NCBI GenBank assembly: GCA_035532275.1
Contig: DATKRG010000083.1
Span: 1 to 16,741, forward strand
Origin: UBA9676 sp035532275
GTDB lineage: Bacteria > Actinomycetota > Actinomycetes > Streptosporangiales > Streptosporangiaceae
DNA: 16,741 nt
Direction: 5' to 3'
The position numbers and the translations under genes were made by a program. Every line of letters starts with the position of its first letter. Position 1 is the stretch's first letter. The notes under the pieces are model-generated. The model made no database searches and was not told the origin of the DNA. It saw nothing but the letters and a program-made list of their open reading frames with translations. Below, in pieces: positions 6,428 through 13,175 of this stretch.

Positions 6428-8223
6428 GCCGCATCATTCCCCGGCCGCTCCGCCACGCGGCGCGGGGGAAGAAGACGCCGCACGAGTGCGAGATAGCGCT
6501 CCGCGGCCTCCTCCGGCCCGTAGTGCGCCGCGGTGGCATGCGCGGCCCGGCCCAGCTCACGCCGCTTGCGTTCATCGCCCGCCAGCTCACGCAGGTCAGC
6601 TGCGAGCGCGCTGACGTCGAACGGCCGGACGCGCACGTCCCCGTCCATCCAGCGCAGGGTGGGCAGGTCGAAGTGGATCACCGGCCTGCCATAGGACATC
6701 GCCTCCAGCGCGGCCAGGCCGAACGCCTCGGACCGGGACGGCAGTACCAGGAAGGCGCAGCGTTCCAGCAGGTCCTGTTTGTGCTGGCCGGTCGCCTGAC
6801 CGAGCCAGCGGACCGCGCCGCCGGTGACCGCCAGCAGGACGGCGAGCTTGCGCTCCTCGGCACCGGTGCCGCTGCCCGCGAGCAGCAGCGGCATGGCCAC
6901 GCCGCTCTGGCCGTACGCCGCGAGCAGCAGGTCCAGCCCCTTCTCCCAGACGCAGATGCGGCCGAGGAACAGGATGTGCTCACCGTGGCCAGGCAGCTGC
7001 CCGGCCAGTGGCCGTTGCTCGACACAGTTGGGGATGACCTGGACTGTCGCGGACCGGCTGTAGCGCCGGACGCGCGCGCGGTCGGCGGGGTTGAGCACCA
7101 CGATGTCGTGGTAGAGGCGCAGGCCGAGCCGCTCGACCAGGAAGAACGGGATCCGGTACCGGCGTGACATCTCCTCGCCGCTGAGGTTCTGCGCCAGGCC
7201 CACGACCGGCGCTGGTGAGAACAGTGGCAGGAAGCTGGTGGAGATGGGCGGGGTGAAGCTCTCGATCCACAGGTCGTGCGGTATCCGCCGGGCCGTGAAC
7301 GGCAGCAGCAGGTGGAACAGCAGCTGGCCGGCCCGCGGGCCGGCCCAGCCGACTGGCAGGTAGCGGTACCGCACCCCGGCCCGCAGGCTGGTTCCGGCAC
7401 GCCGCCCGGCGGTGACGACCGTGACCTGGAAGTCCCGGGAGAGCCAGCGGGCCAGCCGCTCGGCTACGGCTGCACCACCGCCGCCGTAGTAAGGGTTGGC
7501 GGGGCTGTCGAAGGTCGAGATCACCACCTGCCCGGGGTGCTCGCCGGCCGCCTCCCCCGCTCCGGCCCGCGCGGCCTCGCTAACGGCCCGGCCGGGACCA
7601 GGGCGTGTCCTGGCTGCCCAGGCATTGCTGGCCAGTGCGGCCGCCTCGGCGGCGACCGCGGCCGGTGGCCGGGCGCTGGTATCCAGCCGGGCGCACGACG
7701 GCAGGCGCCGGGCCCAGCCGCGGTAGCTGTCCCGCCATGCCGCCAGCTCACCGCGGGAATGCTCACGGTCGCGTGCGGCCAGCACTCCCGGCGGCGCGTC
7801 CAGCAGCAGCACCAGGTCGTAGCGGCGGCTGATCCGGGCGAACAGTGCTGCTGCCAGTGAGCCTGGTGGCGGTCCGAACTTGGCCAGCCCATCCAGCGGC
7901 CCGCGGTCGGTGACGACCGCGGCCGGCCGCCCGTGTGCCCGCCGGCCGGCCGCCAGGCGAGCCCAGGCCAGCCGCACGGCCAGCTCGGTCGCGTCCAGCA
8001 GGGCGTGAGCCCGGCGCGGCCACGGCCACCGCCCCGCGGCGGGCGCGTGCGGCCGGCTCCTGCCCGGCACCACGCGTCGGCAGAGCACACACCCGTAGCA
8101 GTACGCGGTGGCCACCGCGAACCCGCGTGTGCCCAGCTCGCCTGCCAGTTCCCGGGCGAGCGAGGACTTGCCCGACCCGTCCGGCCCCGAGATGGCCAGG
8201 ACCAGGCAGCGCTGGCGGCTCAT
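6418..8223 (-). CDS. P-loop kinase (thymidylate-kinase-like) fused to a GT4 glycosyltransferase
   Basis: A 601-residue two-domain protein. Residues 1 to about 195 look like a thymidylate-kinase-type P-loop enzyme: a Walker A motif GPDGSGKS (13-20), a DR pair in VVTDRGPLDG (106-107), and a hydrophobic strand YDLVLLLDAPPGVLAARD with a following Arg/Glu-rich lid region. An Ala/Gly/Pro-rich linker (about 195-230) leads to a GT-B glycosyltransferase beginning at VVISTFDSPANPYYGGGG. That domain has a GRICVWEKGLD segment, the LLLAGSGTG loop, and the E-x7-E motif with E499 and E507. The start is ATG 8223, overlapping the preceding stop as ATGA; longer in-frame starts lie inside the upstream gene. What the kinase phosphorylates is unknown; a sugar, lipid or nucleotide precursor would each fit. 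A fusion of this pair is unusual in my recollection. The domain calls are more certain than the function. Confidence 0.8.
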   Translation of the reverse strand: MSRQRCLVLAISGPDGSGKSSLARELAGELGTRGFAVATAYCYGCVLCRRVVPGRSRPHAPAAGRWPWPRRAHALLDATELAVRLAWARLAAGRRAHGRPAAVVTDRGPLDGLAKFGPPPGSLAAALFARISRRYDLVLLLDAPPGVLAARDREHSRGELAAWRDSYRGWARRLPSCARLDTSARPPAAVAAEAAALASNAWAARTRPGPGRAVSEAARAGAGEAAGEHPGQVVISTFDSPANPYYGGGGAAVAERLARWLSRDFQVTVVTAGRRAGTSLRAGVRYRYLPVGWAGPRAGQLLFHLLLPFTARRIPHDLWIESFTPPISTSFLPLFSPAPVVGLAQNLSGEEMSRRYRIPFFLVERLGLRLYHDIVVLNPADRARVRRYSRSATVQVIPNCVEQRPLAGQLPGHGEHILFLGRICVWEKGLDLLLAAYGQSGVAMPLLLAGSGTGAEERKLAVLLAVTGGAVRWLGQATGQHKQDLLERCAFLVLPSRSEAFGLAALEAMSYGRPVIHFDLPTLRWMDGDVRVRPFDVSALAADLRELAGDERKRRELGRAAHATAAHYGPEEAAERYLALVRRLLPPRRVAERPGNDAACR

Positions 8224-10550
8224 ACGATCCGCACCCGGCGCCGTTTGGCCAGGACCAGGGGGAGCCGCAGCGCTGCTTCCCGGGCCGCCACCCGGGTCTG
8301 CCCGGCCCGGAGCAAGTGATAGGCGTGCTCTGCCCCGGCCCGCAGCGACAGTGACACGGGGAGCGGCACCGGCAGCCCGAGCGGGACACCGCGGTCCAGG
8401 CGGTCGATGGCGGCGTCCACGACCGCAAGAGCACCGCCGAAACCGGCGAGCCACCCTTCCCGCCCCGCCTCCTCGTGCGCCGACTTGATCACTTCCGGGC
8501 GGAGCAGGTCCCGCACCGCGAAGAGTTCGGACAGGTCCAGGGCGAGGTTCTGGAACAGCGCGTGCGCGAGCCAGATCCGCAGGTGGTCAGCTGGTGCCGG
8601 GGCAAGGCAGCCGTGCTCGGTCTGGTGGGCGCAGGCCAGCAGGCGGTCTGTGGGCAGCACCGGGATGCCGAACCAGGAGACGCTGGCGTGCAGATGCAGC
8701 GCGGGTCCCACCAGTGGGTAGAGGTGGGCCTTGGTCGAGCGCTCGAGCCAGTACGTCGAACGGTGCACGTACCATCCGGACAACACCTTGACCGCGTCCT
8801 CCCACTGCCAGTCGCGCACCACGAGATCGAAGTCGACATGGACGCACTCGCCCGGCAGATCCGCCTTGATCAGCACTGAGGGGATGCCCGCCTGCTGGAG
8901 GCGGCCGGTCACCTGATGGAGGTTGCGGGCGAACAGGTCGTTGGCGACCTGGACCTCGGTCAGCACGTACGAGAGCTGCTCCGGGTAGGCGCGAGCGAGC
9001 CGGCCCTCGACCTGGTTGCGGAAGGCCACGGCCATGGCGCTCTGCAGTTCCGGAATGGTGGAATCCCGCACCCTGCCCCGCCATACCGCGTCGGTCAGCA
9101 GCGTCACCGCCGGCTGGTTCCTGATATGCCTCATTGCTTTCCTCCGCTGTCCGGGCGCCGCCCCGGCCGGGACCCGCTCGTCCCGGGATCCGGAGCGGCG
9201 CAGGAATACCGCACCCGCGCGAAGTCCCACCAGGGTCGCGGCCACCAGCCACACCAGCGGGTACGGCCGCAACAGGACGAGCAGCACGGTCGCCACGATC
9301 GGCTCGGCCAGCTGGACCCGGGCGAGCAGGCCGCGGCCCTGGCGGCGCACGAACCGGTAGCCCAGCAGCCCGAGCGCGGCCCAGGCGCTGAGCGCGGCGC
9401 CCACGGCCAGACCGGTGATACCGCCTGCCCACCATCCGGCCAGCAGCGCCGCGACGTACCCGACCAGGCCGACGCCCTGCCACCACAGGCAGGAGTAGTC
9501 GTCCGCGGCCTGGAAGAACGTCGTCACCAGGTTGATGCCACCCACTGCCAGGCCGGCGGCGGCGGTGAACTTCAGCAGCGTGGCCATCGCGGCGTACTGC
9601 GGTGGGAACGCCACCGCCAGTACCCGTGCGGGCACGGTCACCAGGACCGCGGTGAGCGGCAGCGCCACTATCGCGTACATGCGCACCGCCTTGGTGGCGA
9701 GCGCCCCGCCGGTGGCACGCTTCGACAGCGCGGGGAAGAACGCCGTCGCCACCGCGCTCGCCACGAACAGGGGGACCCGGGACACCGCGGCGCTGGCCTG
9801 GTAGCTGGCCACCGTGGCCCGGCTGGCCGGGAGCAGGGTGACCAGGACCACGTCGATCGCGGTGAGCAGGGTGACCAGTCCCTGCACCCCGGCGATGCCA
9901 AGTGCGCGGTGCCACAGGTCACGGTTGGCCAGCGAGGCCCGCCATGGCCGTCCGGAACCGCGCGGCACCGGTGGCCACCAGGGCAGCAGCAGGAGTGCCC
10001 CGATCCCGAACGCTGCGAGCGCGCCGGTGGCGGCCAGCCCGGCAACCGTCACCAGCAGCAGGCCTACGGTGATCTTCACCAGGGTCTCCCCGACGGTCAG
10101 GGCCGAGAGCGTGCGCATGTGCCCGCGGCCCTGCAGCCAGCCGATGGCGGGGGTGCCCAGGAAGATGACGAACGTGCTGACCGCCAGGGCGAGCGTGGCC
10201 GCCGGGCCCGCGAACCCGGTGCTGATCAGGCCGATGACAGTGCCCGCGATGAGCCCGGTCCCGGCGCTCGCCATCATCGCGAACCTGATCGCGGCGGCGC
10301 GTTCCGCGTCCGAGCGGGCGCGGGCCAGCGACTGGGCGAGCACCCAGGGCACGGACACGGTGGCCACAGTCGCGGCCCACAGCAGCAGGCCCTGGCCCGC
10401 GCCGAATCTGGTGTACGCGTCCACACTCAGCAGCCGGGTGAGCACCAGCGCGTAGCCGTAGTTGAGGATGCCCACGGCCAGGAAGGCCGCCGTGATCCAG
10501 CGGGCGCCGCGGGTGGCGATGAACTCGTCCGGGTGGCTGGCGCTGGTCAC
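8220..10550 (-). CDS. Wzx-like lipid-linked oligosaccharide flippase fused to a nucleotidyltransferase-like domain
   Basis: A 776-residue fusion. Residues 1 to about 455 are a polytopic membrane protein of the MOP/polysaccharide-export flippase group: about a dozen hydrophobic helices beginning with TAAFLAVGILNYGYALVLTRLL and including VASYQASAAVSRVPLFVASAVATAFFPALSK, typical of Wzx/MviN-like proteins. Residues 473-776 are soluble and resemble the uncharacterised nucleotidyltransferase family NTP_transf_5. The evidence is GIPSVLIKADL (555-565), a DFDLVV acidic pair (D573, D575), and a later LHLHASVSWFG segment. The start is GTG 10550, overlapping the upstream stop as GTGA. A strong internal ribosome-binding site precedes an in-frame ATG at 9134, so the second domain may also be made alone. 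The flippase call is firm; the second-domain call rests on motif pattern only and its substrate is unknown. Confidence 0.75.
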   Translation of the reverse strand: MTSASHPDEFIATRGARWITAAFLAVGILNYGYALVLTRLLSVDAYTRFGAGQGLLLWAATVATVSVPWVLAQSLARARSDAERAAAIRFAMMASAGTGLIAGTVIGLISTGFAGPAATLALAVSTFVIFLGTPAIGWLQGRGHMRTLSALTVGETLVKITVGLLLVTVAGLAATGALAAFGIGALLLLPWWPPVPRGSGRPWRASLANRDLWHRALGIAGVQGLVTLLTAIDVVLVTLLPASRATVASYQASAAVSRVPLFVASAVATAFFPALSKRATGGALATKAVRMYAIVALPLTAVLVTVPARVLAVAFPPQYAAMATLLKFTAAAGLAVGGINLVTTFFQAADDYSCLWWQGVGLVGYVAALLAGWWAGGITGLAVGAALSAWAALGLLGYRFVRRQGRGLLARVQLAEPIVATVLLVLLRPYPLVWLVAATLVGLRAGAVFLRRSGSRDERVPAGAAPGQRRKAMRHIRNQPAVTLLTDAVWRGRVRDSTIPELQSAMAVAFRNQVEGRLARAYPEQLSYVLTEVQVANDLFARNLHQVTGRLQQAGIPSVLIKADLPGECVHVDFDLVVRDWQWEDAVKVLSGWYVHRSTYWLERSTKAHLYPLVGPALHLHASVSWFGIPVLPTDRLLACAHQTEHGCLAPAPADHLRIWLAHALFQNLALDLSELFAVRDLLRPEVIKSAHEEAGREGWLAGFGGALAVVDAAIDRLDRGVPLGLPVPLPVSLSLRAGAEHAYHLLRAGQTRVAAREAALRLPLVLAKRRRVRIV
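9132..9145 (-). promoter_or_regulatory. Internal ribosome-binding site and ATG inside the flippase fusion
   Basis: On the minus strand the sequence reads GGAGG-AAAGCA-ATG: an excellent Shine-Dalgarno core with 6-nt spacing before an in-frame ATG (codon 473). This ATG sits exactly at the boundary between the membrane part and the nucleotidyltransferase-like domain. It is among the strongest ribosome-binding sites in the operon and would yield a free 304-residue protein. Confidence 0.55.
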
Positions 10551-11959
10551 ACAAGTCCGTCCTCGCCAGTGCCGCAGAGCACCTCTCTGGTGGTGGCCAG
10601 GCGCAGCCGGGCCGGCGGGGCCGCCGCCCGCCGCAGCGCCCTGGCCGCGCCGACCTCATCGCACCCGGTCAGCAGGATCCGCAGGCCGTTCTCGTCGCGG
10701 CTGAACGCATCGGTGACCCGCAGTACCCGCCGCAGGCGCCCAGCCGCCGTGTCTGCCTCGCCGGGCGGCCACGCCGCGACCGTCGCGAGGTCAATGGCCT
10801 GGCGCCGGGACGGGCTGCCCATGCTCCGGCGCGTCATCTCCGACACCAGCACCCGGGCCAGCCGCTCCGCGCTGGCATCCCAGGAGAAGCGGTGTGCCCA
10901 CGCCCGGCACTGGCCGGCGATGCGGCGGTGCACGGCCGGGTCGGCAACTGCGTCAATGGCGTTCATCAGGGCTGTTTCAAGGCCGCGCCCGGCAGGCACG
11001 AGCCAGCCGGTCTGGCCGTCGCACACCGAATCCCGCAGGCCCGGAACGTCGTAGGCGACCGCGGGCGTGCCCAGCGTGTTGGCCTCCAAGACGGTGAGCC
11101 CCCACCCCTCCGCCAGCGAGGGCGCCACCGTCAGCCAGGCGCGGCTGAGCAGGTCGCGCTTGGCCTGCTCCGTCACCTCCCCGGGCAGGCTGACGTTGCG
11201 CTCCAGCCCGAGCCCGCGCACCTCTGCCATCAGGTCGGCCCGGGCGGGCCCGGTCCCTGCGATGTCAACGCGGAGGTCCGGCCAGCGGCGCAGCAGCGCC
11301 GGCACCGCTTCCACCAGGAGCCGCAGCCGCTTGTGCGGGACTAGCCTGGTCACCACGGCGATGGCCGGGGTGGGAGCCCGCAGGGGGTCGCTGGGCGGCG
11401 GGGTGTCGGCGCCGTTGGGCACGATGTGAATCGGTCCCCGCAGTCCCAGTTGGTGGCGCATCTCGGCGCGGGTCGACGGGGAGACCGCGACGAACGGGGC
11501 ATCGCGGTACACCCGGCGGGTGACCCTGCCCTCCAGCAGGCGTCCCACGCGGTTGAGAGGCCAGCGGTAGTACATGTCGAACTGCTGCTGGTGCACGTGG
11601 TGGATGACGCAGACGACGGGCGCCCCCTCCGGCGCCCAGAACGGGGCAAAGAAGGGGATGCCGTTCTGGCAGTCCACGATCGCGTCATACCGGCGCCCGT
11701 ATCGCTTCAGGTGGCGCCCGGCTGCCAGGTACACACCGAGGCGGCCTCCCTCCCGCGCGACGAGGTATTCCTGCGCCCAGTCGAACGGTGCCGCTCCCTC
11801 ATACTCTGAGGTGAACAGGGTGACCAGCGCTCCGGCGCGCCCGAACCGCCGGGCGATCTGCTCTGTGTACGCCTCGGCCCCGCCGGCGCTGGGGTTGGAC
11901 AGATCGCGCCAGTTCAGGAAGAGAATCCGGCGCCCGGCGAGCTTCTCCAGCGCGGACAA
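10547..11959 (-). CDS. GT4 glycosyltransferase with a C-terminal degenerate GGDEF-like extension
   Basis: A 470-residue GT-B glycosyltransferase. The N-terminus has the familiar RILFLNWRDLSNPSAGGAE (11-29), then CVIHHVHQQQF (117-127), VAVSPSTRAEM, and VPNGADT (180-186). The donor half has the E-x7-E motif at E284 and E292 in AEGWGLTVLEANTLGTPAVAYD. The catalytic domain ends near 380. The last 87 residues (384-470) are extra; the segment VLRVTDAFSRDENGLRILL resembles the core of a GGDEF domain in spacing, but the GGDEF loop itself is missing. The start is TTG at 11959, 1 nt after the upstream stop, with GAGG about 8 nt before it. The next gene overlaps by 4 nt. It probably extends a lipid-linked glycan; the sugar specificity is unknown. 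Confidence 0.85.
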   Translation of the reverse strand: MSALEKLAGRRILFLNWRDLSNPSAGGAEAYTEQIARRFGRAGALVTLFTSEYEGAAPFDWAQEYLVAREGGRLGVYLAAGRHLKRYGRRYDAIVDCQNGIPFFAPFWAPEGAPVVCVIHHVHQQQFDMYYRWPLNRVGRLLEGRVTRRVYRDAPFVAVSPSTRAEMRHQLGLRGPIHIVPNGADTPPPSDPLRAPTPAIAVVTRLVPHKRLRLLVEAVPALLRRWPDLRVDIAGTGPARADLMAEVRGLGLERNVSLPGEVTEQAKRDLLSRAWLTVAPSLAEGWGLTVLEANTLGTPAVAYDVPGLRDSVCDGQTGWLVPAGRGLETALMNAIDAVADPAVHRRIAGQCRAWAHRFSWDASAERLARVLVSEMTRRSMGSPSRRQAIDLATVAAWPPGEADTAAGRLRRVLRVTDAFSRDENGLRILLTGCDEVGAARALRRAAAPPARLRLATTREVLCGTGEDGLV

Positions 11960-11960
11960 C

Positions 11961-12761
11961 TCAGTAACCTCGCCGGTGCGCCATCCGGAGCACGTCGGCG
12001 GCGGCTCGCACGCCGTCGTGCAGCGCGTGCAAGGTCGAGCCTTCCTGGTCCGACCACACGACCGGGATCTCCGCGACGCCCACCCCCATCTCGCTGACCG
12101 CCCGGAGCAGTTCTACGTCGAAGGCGAACCCCCCGACATGAAGCTGCCCAGCGACCGTGCGCGCGAGGTTCCCGTCGAAGAACTTGAACCCGCACTGGGT
12201 GTCGGCGATATCGGGCAGGATCCGGTGTGCCATCTTCCGGAAGATGACGCTGCCGAGGAACCGGTTGCCGGTCTGGCGCTCGGCGTAGGTGGCACCGCCA
12301 ACCCGGCGGGAGCCGACGACTGCCTGGCAGCCGCCTTCGAGCAGGGGCATCACGAAGTCGAGCGTCTCGATCGGCGTCGCCAGATCGGCGTCCATATAGC
12401 CGACGAAGTGGGCACGCGAGGTGAGGATCCCGCGCCGCACCGCGGCGCCCTTTCCCGGCTGGGCGCAGCCGATGATGTGGACTGGCACGGAACGGGACCG
12501 CAGCCGGCCCACAAGATCGACCGTCCGGTCGACGCTGCCGTTGTCGATCACCACCAGCGACGACTGATACGCCTGCGTCTCCAGGTACCGCATCATGCGG
12601 ATGAGGGCATGCGGCAGACGGCGGGCCTCATCGCGGGCTGGGATCATGATCTCCAGATAGCAGGGTTCACGTCGCAGGTCGGCGGGCACCTGCCCCCAGT
12701 CCTCGGACACCTGCGCCAGGTCTGGTCCGCGGCCCGCAAGCCGCACGGTCGCAGACTCCAT
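11961..12761 (-). CDS. GT2 glycosyltransferase, dolichyl/polyprenyl-phosphate glucosyltransferase (ALG5) type; first gene of the operon
   Basis: A 266-residue GT-A enzyme. Visible motifs in order are LEIMIPARDEARRLP (36-50), VVIDNGSVDRT (70-80), GKGAAVRRGI (103-112), the metal/nucleotide-sugar DXD in YMDADLATP (D124-A-D126), VVGSRRV (148-154), and TQCGFKFF (188-195). This order is that of ALG5/dolichyl-phosphate mannose synthase-like enzymes, which transfer a hexose from a nucleotide sugar to a polyprenyl phosphate on the cytoplasmic face. No C-terminal transmembrane helix is present. Its product would be a suitable donor for the ArnT/PMT-like enzyme later in the same operon (inferred). The ATG at 12761 has a GGGGGG run about 8 nt upstream; the longer frame to 12890 lacks homology. 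It is followed after 1 nt by the GT4 gene. Confidence 0.9.
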   Translation of the reverse strand: MESATVRLAGRGPDLAQVSEDWGQVPADLRREPCYLEIMIPARDEARRLPHALIRMMRYLETQAYQSSLVVIDNGSVDRTVDLVGRLRSRSVPVHIIGCAQPGKGAAVRRGILTSRAHFVGYMDADLATPIETLDFVMPLLEGGCQAVVGSRRVGGATYAERQTGNRFLGSVIFRKMAHRILPDIADTQCGFKFFDGNLARTVAGQLHVGGFAFDVELLRAVSEMGVGVAEIPVVWSDQEGSTLHALHDGVRAAADVLRMAHRRGY

Positions 12762-12804
12762 CACCGATCCCCCCTGTAACCTCACTCCTGGGCGGGACGA
12801 TCGG

Positions 12805-12830
12805 GCAACCGTGCGCACCGGACCGATTGC
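12805..12830. repeat. Imperfect inverted repeat upstream of the glycan operon
   Basis: GCAACCG (12805-12811) and CGATTGC (12824-12830) are complementary at 6 of 7 positions, and the 8-bp palindrome GTGCGCAC (12811-12818) lies between them. It is 44-69 bp upstream of the first glycan gene, a fitting place for an operator. No regulator gene adjoins this operon in the window. Confidence 0.3.
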
Positions 12831-13096
12831 ACGTATCCCACCACCGGCCCCACTAGTCTCATAATGCTCATGGGGCCAGCTGCTACACATGAGGCGCAGG
12901 TCCTGATTGGCGTGGACCTATGGCGGCTGGGCCAAAGCGGCGGCAGGCAGCTAAAAGCAGGCAAGCACCCATCTATCACCTCAAATCGCTTTTCCCTGCT
13001 GCGCCGCGCCCGGCTCCGGGAATCAACTCGCGGCCGTCATGCCTGATCACCTGCCGCGACCCGGGCAGCCCGGCTGGGGCGTTTCCCTGGCGCTGC

Positions 13097-13113
13097 GGGT
13101 GGCGCACCCCTCC
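13097..13113. promoter_or_regulatory. Palindromic 17-bp motif shared with the MBL gene leader
   Basis: GGGTGGCGCACCCCTCC matches 2066-2082 (GGGTGCCGCACCCCTCC) at 16 of 17 positions. Both copies contain an inverted repeat (here GGGTG-GCG-CACCC) and both lie upstream of a metabolic gene: 5-oxoprolinase here, the MBL/rhodanese gene there. It may be a shared operator; GC-rich chance similarity is possible. Confidence 0.3.
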
Positions 13114-13175
13114 GCGCGGCGGGTGGCGGCCGGTGCTCCTGGCGGGACGGGAGGATGGTCCCAGGAAGGAGAGGG

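Larger units (their letters stand above)
12762..13175. other. Intergenic region between the glycan operon and the divergent 5-oxoprolinase gene
   Basis: About 410 bp without a supportable gene. It must hold the promoters of both flanking genes, but I found no convincing -35/-10 pair for either. It contains an imperfect inverted repeat at 12805-12830, a palindromic 17-bp motif at 13097-13113, and a small hairpin at 13144-13162 (GGGAC / GTCCC) just before the 5-oxoprolinase ribosome-binding site. The part around 12840-12990 is less GC-rich than the surroundings. Confidence 0.6.

Noticed and set aside
8916..11054. A 712-codon plus-strand open frame opposite the flippase and GT4 genes
   Set aside because: Gln/His/Arg/Gly-rich translation typical of antisense shadows in GC-rich DNA, with no recognisable domain.
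13155..13175. Alternative upstream ATG for 5-oxoprolinase
   Set aside because: Its purine-rich stretch touches the ATG with no spacing, whereas the ATG at 13176 has AAGGAG at 4 nt and gives the expected N-terminus just before FWIDRGGTFTD.
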